Shown one piece after another: positions 34,503-42,465 of a stretch of 64,000 nucleotides of DNA (positions within the stretch are counted from its first letter, which is position 1; each line of letters begins with the position of its first letter). The stretch spans positions 5,949,001 through 6,013,000 of the forward strand of contig NZ_CP054916.1 in NCBI RefSeq assembly GCF_013364155.1. The letters are read 5' to 3'. The DNA is from Streptomyces sp. NA02950 (lineage in GTDB: Bacteria; Actinomycetota; Actinomycetes; Streptomycetales; Streptomycetaceae). A program made the position numbers and the translations under genes. Under the pieces are notes generated by a model that was not told where the DNA came from, did no database searches, and saw nothing but the letters and a program-made list of their open reading frames with translations.

Positions 34503-35723
34503 ATGGTGTCACACGCAGCCGGACTGTCGGTCGTGGTGCTCGGCGGCACCGGCTCCCTGGGCCGCCAGGTGTGCCGGGCCTTCCAGGGCGCGGGCGCCCG
34601 GGTGCTGTCGGTCTCCCGCGGCGGACCGGCCGACTCCGCCGGGCCGCCGGACACCGGTGGCGGCGGGGTGGCTCAGGTCCGGCTGGATCCGGCCCGCGCT
34701 GTCCCGGGCGAAGCCCTGGCCGAAGTGCTCGCCGGGGCCGCGGCCGATGTGGTGGTCAACGCCGCGGGGCTGGCCGGGGACGGCACCGAGGAGCAGCTCA
34801 CCGCGGCCAACTCCCGGCTGGTGGACGCCCTGGTGGAGGCCGCGGCCTCGCTGGAGCGCCGCCTCCGTCTGGTCCAGCTGGGCACCGTCGACGAGTACGG
34901 GCCGGTCTGCCGGGGCGTGGGCATCACCGAGGATCTGCCGCCCTCGCCGGTCAGCCCCTACGGCCGGAGCAAGCTGCTCGGCGCGCAGACGGTGCTGCGC
35001 GCCACCCGGGCCGGGGCGGTGGACGGCACGGTGCTGCGGATCGCCCATGTCTTCGGCCCCGGTGCGCCCCGCGGCAGTCTGCTGGGCACGGTCGCCCACC
35101 ATCTGGCGGTCCGCCGCCCGGCCGCGCTGCGGCTGGGCGCGCTGGACGGGCGGTGGGACTTCGTGGACGTCCGCGATGTGGCCGCCGCGGCCCTGGCGGC
35201 GGCCACGGCACCGCGCGCGGTCGGACAGGTCGTCAACATCGGCGGTGGACAGGCGCTGGGCGTACGACGGCTGGTCGAGCGGATGATCGTGCTCAGCGGG
35301 TATCCGGTGCCGCTGGTGGAGGACCCCGGTACGGTCACCGGCTTCGGACCGGGTCCCGACTGGCAGCGGGTGGACATCTCCCGGGCCCGGCTGCTGCTGG
35401 GCTGGCGGCCCAGGCAGCGCACCGCCCGCTCGCTGCGCGACCAGCTCACCGCGGCGGGTGTGCCCGAGCGGGCCGGGGCGTTCGCCCGGGTGGTGAGCCC
35501 CTCGTGGGCCGCCGCCCTCGAACGCAGAGCCGCTCCCGAACGCAGGGCCGCCCTCGAACGCAAAGGCACCCGCGAACGACGCGGCGCCACCGACCGAAGC
35601 CGCACCCCCGAAGCCACCCCCGGCATCGCCCCGCCGCGGGCGGCCACGGGCACTCCCCGGTGGGCGGCCGATTCCGCCGGACGGGCCGGGGGCCCGGGAC
35701 GGGTGGCGGTGGAGCGCCCGTGA
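34503..35723 (+). CDS. NAD-dependent epimerase/reductase (nucleotide-sugar type)
   Basis: A 406-residue extended short-chain dehydrogenase. The Rossmann loop is VVLGGTGSLGRQV and the active-site YxxxK is YGRSK in SPVSPYGRSKLLGAQ. Segments such as VLRIAHVFGPGAP, DFVDVRDVAAAAL and VNIGGGQALGVRRLVE resemble NDP-4-ketohexose reductases of antibiotic clusters. The final 80 residues are low-complexity, with repeated ERRAAPERRAALERKG-like units, and are probably disordered. The ATG at 34503 has AGGAG upstream. Its stop overlaps the next start by one base, so the two genes are co-translated. Confidence 0.8.
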   Translation: MVSHAAGLSVVVLGGTGSLGRQVCRAFQGAGARVLSVSRGGPADSAGPPDTGGGGVAQVRLDPARAVPGEALAEVLAGAAADVVVNAAGLAGDGTEEQLTAANSRLVDALVEAAASLERRLRLVQLGTVDEYGPVCRGVGITEDLPPSPVSPYGRSKLLGAQTVLRATRAGAVDGTVLRIAHVFGPGAPRGSLLGTVAHHLAVRRPAALRLGALDGRWDFVDVRDVAAAALAAATAPRAVGQVVNIGGGQALGVRRLVERMIVLSGYPVPLVEDPGTVTGFGPGPDWQRVDISRARLLLGWRPRQRTARSLRDQLTAAGVPERAGAFARVVSPSWAAALERRAAPERRAALERKGTRERRGATDRSRTPEATPGIAPPRAATGTPRWAADSAGRAGGPGRVAVERP

Positions 35724-36427
35724 TGGACCTGGGTCTGGCGGGGCGCACCGTCCTGGTCACCGGTGCCACCGGCGCCGTCGGCCGTGCCGCCGCCCGTGCC
35801 TTCGCGGAGCAGGGCGCCCGGGTGGCGCTCGCCTACCGCCACCGGCGTGACGCCGCCGAAGAACTGGCCGCCGAACTGGCCGGGCCGAACGGCGGCCGCG
35901 CCTTCGCCGTGCCGTACGCGCTGGAGGATTCCGCCTCACCGCGCTGGGTGGTGGCCGCCGTCGAGGAGCGCTGGGGCGGACTGGACATCCTGGTGGCGAA
36001 CGCCTGGCGGTGGGGGGTGCGGCAGGCCCCGGGCGCCCGCTTCGAGGAAGTGAGCGAGGAGGACTGGCTGCCGGTCGTCGCGGACAACCTGACCCCCGCG
36101 ATCCGTACCGTCCAGTGCGCGGTCGCCGGGATGCGGAAGCGGGGCAGGGGCCGGATCGCGCTGGTGGCCCCGCACCCCGCGCTGGTCGCCGGTCACGGCC
36201 GGGAGTTCCACGGGGTGGCCCAGGCCGGGCTGCACGGTCTGGCGCGCGGGCTGACGGAGGGTGCGGGCGGCGACGGAGTGCTGGTCAACGCCGTCTGCGC
36301 GGGCCCCTCGGCGGCGGCCGGGGAGACGAGCGCGCCCGGGGACATCGCCCGGGTGCTGCTGTTCCTCTGTTCGGCGGCCAATGCCGCCGTCACCGGCCAA
36401 ACGCTCACGGTCGCGGGCGCCCGCTGA
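35723..36427 (+). CDS. short-chain dehydrogenase/reductase with degenerate active site
   Basis: A 234-residue SDR-fold protein with a normal cofactor loop (VTGATGAVGRAAA). The usual NNAG reads ANAW. The catalytic Tyr and Lys of YxxxK are replaced in FHGVAQAGLHGL by His and Gln, and the preceding Ser position reads Pro in VAPHPAL. Normal SDR chemistry is therefore not expected. It may be a structural partner of the upstream reductase, with which it shares a TGATG overlap, or a decaying gene. Confidence 0.78.
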   Translation: MDLGLAGRTVLVTGATGAVGRAAARAFAEQGARVALAYRHRRDAAEELAAELAGPNGGRAFAVPYALEDSASPRWVVAAVEERWGGLDILVANAWRWGVRQAPGARFEEVSEEDWLPVVADNLTPAIRTVQCAVAGMRKRGRGRIALVAPHPALVAGHGREFHGVAQAGLHGLARGLTEGAGGDGVLVNAVCAGPSAAAGETSAPGDIARVLLFLCSAANAAVTGQTLTVAGAR

Positions 36428-36512
36428 CGGACCGGGCGGGAACCCACCCGGCGGGCGGCCGCCCGGCGCCGGACCGACCGGTCCGGCCTCGCTCGACATT
36501 CCGGAGGAGACT

Positions 36513-37886
36513 GTGCGCGTCCTCTTCACGACCTGGGCCTCCGGCGCCCATCTCGTCCCCTTGGTGCCGCTCGCCCGCTCGCTGCTGGCGGCCGGGCACC
36601 AGGTGCGGTTCGCGGTGCCGTCCGGCTGTGCGGCGGCCGTCGCCCGCACCGGTCTGGTCCCGGTCCCGGTCGGCTCGCTGCCCCCGGCCGCGACCAGGGT
36701 GGCGGCGGCCGCTCGCCGCCCCTCCGGCCACTGGCCCGCCGACTGGCCGGTGCGGCCCGCCGTGCTCACTCCGGAACAGCACGGCGTGCTGCGCGCGTTC
36801 GGCGACCGGCAGGTGCGGATCGCCGAGGGGATGGCCCAGGGCCTGGTGGCCTTCGCCCGCTGCTGGCAGCCCGATCTGGTGGTGCACGACGCGAGCGCGT
36901 ACGCGGGGACGGTGGCCGCCGCGGCGCTGGGAGTGCCCGCGGTCGGCCAACTCTGGGGCGGCGCCGCCGTGGTGCGGCTGGAGCGGCACCGGCTGGAGGG
37001 TCCGCCGCTGCCTGGCTACGCCCGTCTGATGCGGCGTTACGGGGCCGACCCGGAGCGGGAACCCGATCTGTGGCTGGACCCGTGCCCACCGAGCCTGGCG
37101 CTGCCCTCGCGGTCCCGACGGCTGCCGGTGCGCTTCGTCCCCCTGGACCTCCCGGCCGAGCCGGTGTACGGCGCACCGTCCGTGCCGCGGCCCACCCCGC
37201 CGCCGCCCCGGGCGGCGGCCCCCGCGCCGTACGGACGCCGTCCGTACCGCCCGGTCCGGTCCGGCCCGGTGCGGGTCTGCGCCGCCTGGGACGACGCGGC
37301 GGGCCCGCCGGAGGCGGTGCGGGCCGCGCTGCGGGTGGCCGAGTCGCGAGGCGTGGAGGTGGTGCGGGTGGGCAGCGCCGCCGAGGGGCGGCCGCCCGCC
37401 GGGCCGCTGCACCGGGCGCTGTCCGGCTGCGGTGCGGTGCTCCACGCCGGCGGCGGTACGACGCTGGTGGCCGCGGCGCTCGCCGGGGTGCCGCAGCTCG
37501 TGGTCGCGCCCCGGCTCGAACAGCAGCTCAACGGGGCGCGGTTGGCCCGGGTGGGCGCCGGGGTGCTGGTGCCGGCCGACGCTTTCGACGGTTCGCCGCG
37601 CACGGCGACGGCGGCCGGGGCCCGGCTGGCCCGGAATCTGTTCGCGCTGCTGGAACAGCCCTCGTACGCCGCGGCGGCGCGCACGCTGCGCCGGGAGGCG
37701 CTGGCGATGCCCGGCCCGGACGACGCGGTCGGGGTGGTGACCCGGCTGACAACGCCCCCGGCGCCCCCGCGCCACGCTACGGGCCGTCCCCAGGGGGGCG
37801 GGTCCCGGGCGGGCGGGTCTCAGTCAGGTGGGCCTCGAGGGGAGGGCTCCGCCACGGACCGGGACGGCCCTCGCCGTACCGAGTAG
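36513..37886 (+). CDS. GT-B glycosyltransferase, antibiotic type
   Basis: A 457-residue family 1 glycosyltransferase resembling those that attach deoxysugars to polyketides. It starts with the acceptor-side pattern VRVLFTTWASGAHLVPLVPLA and has the donor-binding region LHAGGGTTLVAAALAGVPQLVVAPRLEQQLNG. The usual HHGGxGT reads LHAGGGT. A Pro/Ala-rich insertion near residues 220-245 replaces part of the linker, and the last 40 residues are low-complexity. The GTG at 36513 follows GGAGGAGA. With the upstream reductase and SDR it forms a sugar-tailoring set, but no polyketide synthase is in the window. Confidence 0.82.
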   Translation: MRVLFTTWASGAHLVPLVPLARSLLAAGHQVRFAVPSGCAAAVARTGLVPVPVGSLPPAATRVAAAARRPSGHWPADWPVRPAVLTPEQHGVLRAFGDRQVRIAEGMAQGLVAFARCWQPDLVVHDASAYAGTVAAAALGVPAVGQLWGGAAVVRLERHRLEGPPLPGYARLMRRYGADPEREPDLWLDPCPPSLALPSRSRRLPVRFVPLDLPAEPVYGAPSVPRPTPPPPRAAAPAPYGRRPYRPVRSGPVRVCAAWDDAAGPPEAVRAALRVAESRGVEVVRVGSAAEGRPPAGPLHRALSGCGAVLHAGGGTTLVAAALAGVPQLVVAPRLEQQLNGARLARVGAGVLVPADAFDGSPRTATAAGARLARNLFALLEQPSYAAAARTLRREALAMPGPDDAVGVVTRLTTPPAPPRHATGRPQGGGSRAGGSQSGGPRGEGSATDRDGPRRTE

Positions 37887-37918
37887 CCGCGGCCGCGCCA
37901 TGACCATGGGCATGCGAA

Positions 37919-37944
37919 AGGCCCCTCACCGAGGTGAGGGGCCT
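37919..37944 (-). terminator. hairpin terminator after second tRNA-Lys
   Basis: AGGCCCCTCACC (37919-37930) and GGTGAGGGGCCT (37933-37944) form a perfect 12-bp stem. On the minus strand, where the tRNA is transcribed, it is followed by TTTCGC. It is 13 bases beyond the tRNA 3' end and can also serve the convergent glycosyltransferase. Confidence 0.75.
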
Positions 37945-37956
37945 CACACATGTCTG

Positions 37957-38030
37957 TGCGCCGCCAGGGACTCGAACCCCGGACCCGCTGATTAAGAGTC
38001 AGCTGCTCTAACCAACTGAGCTAGCGGCGC
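37957..38030 (-). tRNA. tRNA-Lys (anticodon CTT), second copy
   Basis: Identical over the mature sequence to the gene at 5219-5292, including the CTT anticodon and the lack of an encoded CCA. The ten bases upstream (CGTCAGCAGG on the minus strand) are also shared. TAAGGT lies 15 bases before the 5' end, the same spacing as the -10 of the first copy. Confidence 0.97.
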
Positions 38031-38086
38031 CTGCTGACGTAGAAGACCTTAGCACCCGGATCGGGCTGCGTGAAAATCGATATCCC

Positions 38087-38680
38087 TCAGCCCGGAGAAA
38101 CGGCGGGAGCGCTGGTCACAGGGGTGGCACCACGCTCGGAACCGACCGTGCGGGCGGCTCGGACACACGCCCACAGCAGCACCTCGGGACCGGGCAGCCA
38201 CGGGTTGCGTACATCGGGGGCCACCAGCCAGCGCGGGGCCGGTGGAGTGGCGGTGTCCCCGGCGGGCTCCGCGGCGGGCGGATCCGGGGGGAACAGCGGG
38301 GGAACGGTCACCGCGTCGCCCCAGCCGTAGCAGAGCAGCGGGGGAGCGGCGGCGCCCCACTCCTCCCAGCCGAGCAGGGCGGGCAGCCGCTGGGCCGCCC
38401 CCGGGGTGGCGAAGAGCATGACCCGGCCGCCCTGGGCGGCCACCGGCCCGGTGCCCGGGCCGTCCGTCCATAACCGGCTCACCACCCGGCGGCCGAAGAG
38501 CGCGTCCATGCTGACCACGTCGAACGCCGTACCGCAGGGCAGGGCCACGGACGCGGACGGATGCTGGGCCCACAGCGCGTGCACATCGCGGGGGGAGTGG
38601 CTGGCCGAAGCGAGCCAGTCCGCGCCCGCCGGGGTGACGAACGCGGCGGTGTGCTGTATTTCCCGAGGCCATCTGCTCAT
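38087..38680 (-). CDS. primase-polymerase-like (bifunctional DNA primase/polymerase N-terminal) protein
   Basis: A 197-residue protein with the start MSRWPREIQHTAAFV. A central HPSASVALPCGTAFDVVSMDALFGRRV, LLGWEEWG and RWLVAPDVRNPWLPGPEVLLWACVRA resemble short Streptomyces proteins classed with the primase-polymerase N-terminal domain. I see none of the metal-binding acidic triad characteristic of active primases, so catalysis is doubtful. It lies just upstream of tRNA-Lys on the same strand. Function unknown. Confidence 0.55.
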   Translation of the reverse strand: MSRWPREIQHTAAFVTPAGADWLASASHSPRDVHALWAQHPSASVALPCGTAFDVVSMDALFGRRVVSRLWTDGPGTGPVAAQGGRVMLFATPGAAQRLPALLGWEEWGAAAPPLLCYGWGDAVTVPPLFPPDPPAAEPAGDTATPPAPRWLVAPDVRNPWLPGPEVLLWACVRAARTVGSERGATPVTSAPAVSPG

Positions 38681-38876
38681 GTTTCTACCTTTACCGTCGG
38701 TACGGACGGCGTAGGGGGATGAGACAAAACCGGGACAGGGCGGCACAAGATGGAGTACCTTCCGCCCGCATATGCCCCCGGCTCATGATCGCGGCCCCGG
38801 GAGCGCTGTCCCCTCCGCACCGTGGGGCACAACCCGCACATCAGCCACCCCTCCTTCACCGCGGACGCCTCGACCG

Positions 38877-39242
38877 TCAGTCCGACGGGTCGCCGCCCCG
38901 CATCAGCTCCCGGCCGAACTCGACCATCTTCTTGGCGTAGTCCTCCGTCCACTCCGCACGCTCAGCGATCACGGCCGGGGTCAGCCGGTCGAACCTCCGC
39001 GGGTCGGCGAGCTGGGCGGCGGCCATCGCCTGGAACTCCATGGCGCGGTCGGTCGCCGCGCGGAACGCCAGCACCAGCTCGGTGGAGCGGGCGAGCAGCT
39101 CCCGCGGGTCCTCGATCGACTCCAGGTCGAAGAAGTGCGCCTCGTCCTTGACGGCGGCGGCCGGCTCGAAGAGCAGCGGTGCGGGTTTCAGCCGCCGGGA
39201 CGCGGTGCCGTGCGGGCCTTGAGCCGGATCCGGCTCGGGCAT
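38877..39242 (-). CDS. conserved hypothetical protein, 121 residues
   Basis: A small, mostly helical, acidic protein without signal or membrane segments. The ATG at 39242 follows a strong GGAGGAG site by about seven bases. Segments EAHFFDLESIEDPRELLARSTELV and FDRLTPAVIAERAEWTEDYAKKMVEFGREL suggest two helical hairpins. I do not recognise a family. It is on the same strand as, and 257 bases downstream of, the helicase-like gene. The gap between them shows nothing. Confidence 0.7.
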   Translation of the reverse strand: MPEPDPAQGPHGTASRRLKPAPLLFEPAAAVKDEAHFFDLESIEDPRELLARSTELVLAFRAATDRAMEFQAMAAAQLADPRRFDRLTPAVIAERAEWTEDYAKKMVEFGRELMRGGDPSD

Positions 39243-39499
39243 GTGATCGCTCCTCCTGGGTTGTGAGACAGGGGCGGTTCGCGGTGCTTCCTGCCCCCAT
39301 TGTCGCGCGTGAGGCAAGAGCGCCCCCACCGCACGTCGCCGACCAGGGTTTCTCTCCCCACCCCGCCGCCCCGCGAACCATACGGCGGGCAGAACCCGCG
39401 GATCGGCTCGTCCCCGGGCCGCCGCCCGGCGGGCCCGCGCCGCCCGTGGACGGCGGGTCAAGGGGCCGTGCGGCCCGGGGTCAGGATCCGGACAGCACC

Positions 39500-40888
39500 C
39501 TACGGCCGCCAGGCCACCCGGTGCTCGGACAGATGCGCCAGCACCGCGTGGTTGGCCTCCCAGCCGTCCGGGAACTTGACCGTGACCCCCAGCTGCACCG
39601 GCTCGGTGGACGGATGCTCGTCCAGCAGCTCGGCCACCCCCGCGCGGCAGACGACCACGCAGGCGTGCCGGTGCCGGGAGGTGAGCACACACAGCCGCCC
39701 GGTCTCCAGATGGAAGGCCGTGGCGTCCGGCCGCCCCGACAGCGGGTGCAGCACCACCGTCACATCGAACTCACGCCCTTGGAGGCGGTTGGCGGTATCG
39801 ACGGTGACGCCGGACACCCCGAGCCCGGTGAGCGCCGCCCGCACCGCCGCCGCCTGGTCCCGGTGCGCGGTGCCCACCGCGATCCGGTCCGCCGTGAGCG
39901 GCACCGGCTCCTCGGCGCGCTCGCTGACCGCGGCCCCGCCCCGGTCCAGCAGCCGCCGCACCACCTGGGCGACGGCCGCCACCGCCTCCGGGTCGGTGCG
40001 CGGGGTGCGGCGGGCGGGCAGCTCCAGCAGGCCCCACCCCGAGACGGCCGCCTCGTCCAGCACCCGGTCCGGCCCCGAGCCGTCGGAGCCGACCCCGAAG
40101 CTCAGCCGCCGCTCACCGTGGCCGGTGCCGCTGCGGAACGGGGTGTACGGATAGAAGGCGTCCGAGACCAGCGGCGCGGCCGAGGCGGGCAGCCGCCAGG
40201 ACACCGGCAGCCGGTGCTGCGGAAGCCGCGGATTGTGCGCGAGCAGCGTGGTCACCGCGCTCGCCGACGGGTCGTACGACAGCCCCGCCCACTGGTCAGC
40301 GCCGACCACGCTGAACGGGTCCAGCTGCCCCGGGTCGCCGACGAACAGCGCCCGCTCGAACAGCCCGGCGACGGCCAGCAGCGCGTCCGAGCGCATCTGG
40401 TACGCCTCGTCGACGATCGCGTGCTGCCACGGCTCCACGTTCTTGATGTGCGCCCACTTCGCGGCGGTGGACACCACGATGTCCAGCCCGGCGAGATCCG
40501 CCACCTTCGCCGAGGTACGCACCGATGGATGCTCGTCGAGCACCGGGTCGTAGGGGCGCGGATCGCTGCTGTGCAGCCGCCCCACCGGAAGGTCCGGATC
40601 CGCGGTGGCCAGCCGGTCCACCAGATCGTCCACCTGGGCGTTGGTCTGCGCGACCACCATCAACGGCCGCCCGGCGGCGGCCAGCTCCCGCGCCGCCCGC
40701 ACCACCAGCGTCGACTTGCCCGCGCCGGGCGGGGAGTCGACCACCACACCGCGGTCGGCGCCGTGCAGGGTGTCCCGGAGGATCGCGCCGGTGGCGCGCG
40801 CCGCCGCGGCCGACGGGTCGAACGGCCCGTCCCCGTGCGCCGCACCGGCGCCCCCGGCCCCACCGTCGACACAGTTTGTGCCGATCAC
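39500..40888 (-). CDS. P-loop ATPase / superfamily 1 helicase-like protein
   Basis: A 462-residue cytoplasmic ATPase with helicase motifs. Walker A is DSPPGAGKST (Lys58) and motif Ia is MVVAQTNAQVDDLVDRL. The Walker B-like segment is HAIVDEAYQM. LFVGDPGQLDPF is motif III, VSWRLP is motif IV-like, and a C-terminal VDTANRLQGREFDVTVV and VLTSRHRHA are motifs V and VI. These match the AAA/UvrD-RecD-like group that includes Dna2 and Upf1. The GTG at 40888 overlaps the stop of the upstream gene (GTGA) and has GGAGGA nearby, so it is translationally coupled within the three-gene operon. Confidence 0.83.
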   Translation of the reverse strand: MIGTNCVDGGAGGAGAAHGDGPFDPSAAAARATGAILRDTLHGADRGVVVDSPPGAGKSTLVVRAARELAAAGRPLMVVAQTNAQVDDLVDRLATADPDLPVGRLHSSDPRPYDPVLDEHPSVRTSAKVADLAGLDIVVSTAAKWAHIKNVEPWQHAIVDEAYQMRSDALLAVAGLFERALFVGDPGQLDPFSVVGADQWAGLSYDPSASAVTTLLAHNPRLPQHRLPVSWRLPASAAPLVSDAFYPYTPFRSGTGHGERRLSFGVGSDGSGPDRVLDEAAVSGWGLLELPARRTPRTDPEAVAAVAQVVRRLLDRGGAAVSERAEEPVPLTADRIAVGTAHRDQAAAVRAALTGLGVSGVTVDTANRLQGREFDVTVVLHPLSGRPDATAFHLETGRLCVLTSRHRHACVVVCRAGVAELLDEHPSTEPVQLGVTVKFPDGWEANHAVLAHLSEHRVAWRP

Positions 40889-42465
40889 AGATAGTCCTCC
40901 TCGGTCACCGGGTCGGGATCGGGGCCCAACATCATGGCTCCCGGTGGGCCGCCGTGGGTCCACGGGGTGCTCTCCGCGTCGGGCAGCTCCGGGCCGCCGC
41001 GCGGCGCGTGCTCGAACAGCGTCCAGCACATCCGGTCGCCCGGCTCGGGCACCGAGCCCGGCTCCGGGGTCTTCCCGCGCCCCATGCCGCCGGTCAGCCG
41101 CACCACCAGCGCATCCGGTCCGGCCGCGGCCGCGAACTCCCCGGTCTGCGTCCTGCCGTCGGCCATCACCCGGTACAGCTTGACCTGCTCGGGCAGCTGC
41201 GGACGGTCCTCGGTGCGCACCGTGACCAGCGGTCGCGGCCTCGGCACCTTCGCATCCGACCAGGCCATCTCCACCTCGGTGACCTCGCCAGCGAACGCCT
41301 CCCCGGCCAGCCGCCGCCCCGCCATCACCAACGGGTCGTCCAGCGCCTCCTGGGCCTCCAGCTGCGCCTGCGCCGTCTCCCGCGCGGAGAGCTTCTGCGC
41401 CGCCGTCACCGCGTCGTCCCGCTTGGGCTGCGGCGGCTCGCCCGCCCGGACCCGGTCCCGGTGGCCGGTGAACGACCAGCGGTCCCGCTTCCAGCGCTCC
41501 GCCACCCGCTCTCCCGGCGGCAGCCCGCGCAGCAGGTCCACGCCGTGCCACAGCGCGTCCCAGGTGGGCCGCAGCTGGGAGGCGATCAGCTCGCGCAGCT
41601 CGTTCTCGGCGAGCCGCAGCCGCGCCTCGCCCCCGGCCACCCCGCCGGTGACCTCGGCGCGCGCCGCGTCGTAGCGGGCGATGGCCGGGGCCAGCAGCTT
41701 GTTGTCGAACGCCGGGTCGGTGGCCGGGCCCGCGGGCGGGCACAGCAACTGGCCGTCGGCGTCCCGCGCGGACTCCGCCCGCAGCGCGGCCTCCGCGCCG
41801 GGGATCCCCTCCGGGGGGTCGATCCAGGCCAGCAGCGAACCCAGGTGCTGGTCCTCCAGATTGCTCTGGCCGGTCGCCCAGTGACGGCCCAGCAGCTCGG
41901 TCAGCGACAGCAGCAGACTCGAGCCCGGCACCCGGGACCGCTCGCCGTAGTGCGTCAGCCAGCGGCCGAGCAGCGGCACCCGCGCGGGCGCCGGGAACGG
42001 CGTGTCCGGGTCCTGGTCGGCCGTCCGCCGGAACCGCATCGAACGGCCCAGCAGCCGGACGAACGCCACCCCCGCCGCGCTGGGCACCAGCAGCTGCGGG
42101 GCGTCCGCGCACAGCTCGACCTGGACCGGCACCTTCTTCCCGGTCTCCGGATCGGTCTCCTTGCGCTCCTCCAGCTCCACATCGTCCGCGTAGGAGTCCA
42201 GATGCGGCAGCATCTCCTCGGCCAGCTCGGCGAGGAAGGCGAACCGCAGATCGCGGTTGCGCGGCTGGGGGACGGCCAGCAGCCGCGGCGCGTCCCGGTC
42301 GGTGCCCACCAGCGCCCCCAGCGGCGCCCCCGCCTCACCGGCGGTGGTCAGCGGTACGAACGCCAGCGGCCGGTCGGACAGATGGCGGTGGAGCACGGTC
42401 GCGACCGGCCGCGCCCGCCCGTCCCGGACGGCTTCCATCCGGGCCAGGGTGGTGATCAGCGACAT
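40885..42465 (-). CDS. uncharacterised 526-residue protein of the nuclease-helicase operon
   Basis: I do not recognise a family. The protein is cytoplasmic, without signal or membrane segments. It has an N-terminal alpha/beta part (to about residue 190) including LLAVPQPRNRDLRFAFLAELAEEML, a central region with SLLLSLTELLGRHWATGQSNLEDQHLG, and a charged helical C-terminus. There is no Walker motif, zinc site or nuclease signature that I can see. The ATG at 42465 overlaps the upstream nuclease stop by ten bases, and its own stop overlaps the helicase start, so the three products are made together and probably act as a complex. Confidence 0.72.
   Translation of the reverse strand: MSLITTLARMEAVRDGRARPVATVLHRHLSDRPLAFVPLTTAGEAGAPLGALVGTDRDAPRLLAVPQPRNRDLRFAFLAELAEEMLPHLDSYADDVELEERKETDPETGKKVPVQVELCADAPQLLVPSAAGVAFVRLLGRSMRFRRTADQDPDTPFPAPARVPLLGRWLTHYGERSRVPGSSLLLSLTELLGRHWATGQSNLEDQHLGSLLAWIDPPEGIPGAEAALRAESARDADGQLLCPPAGPATDPAFDNKLLAPAIARYDAARAEVTGGVAGGEARLRLAENELRELIASQLRPTWDALWHGVDLLRGLPPGERVAERWKRDRWSFTGHRDRVRAGEPPQPKRDDAVTAAQKLSARETAQAQLEAQEALDDPLVMAGRRLAGEAFAGEVTEVEMAWSDAKVPRPRPLVTVRTEDRPQLPEQVKLYRVMADGRTQTGEFAAAAGPDALVVRLTGGMGRGKTPEPGSVPEPGDRMCWTLFEHAPRGGPELPDAESTPWTHGGPPGAMMLGPDPDPVTEEDYL

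Noticed and set aside
5219..38030. Genomic island bounded by tRNA attachment sites
   Set aside because: Both tRNA genes are complete, no integrase or excisionase lies between or beside them, and several core-like genes are inside the span. It is listed only as a recombination possibility.
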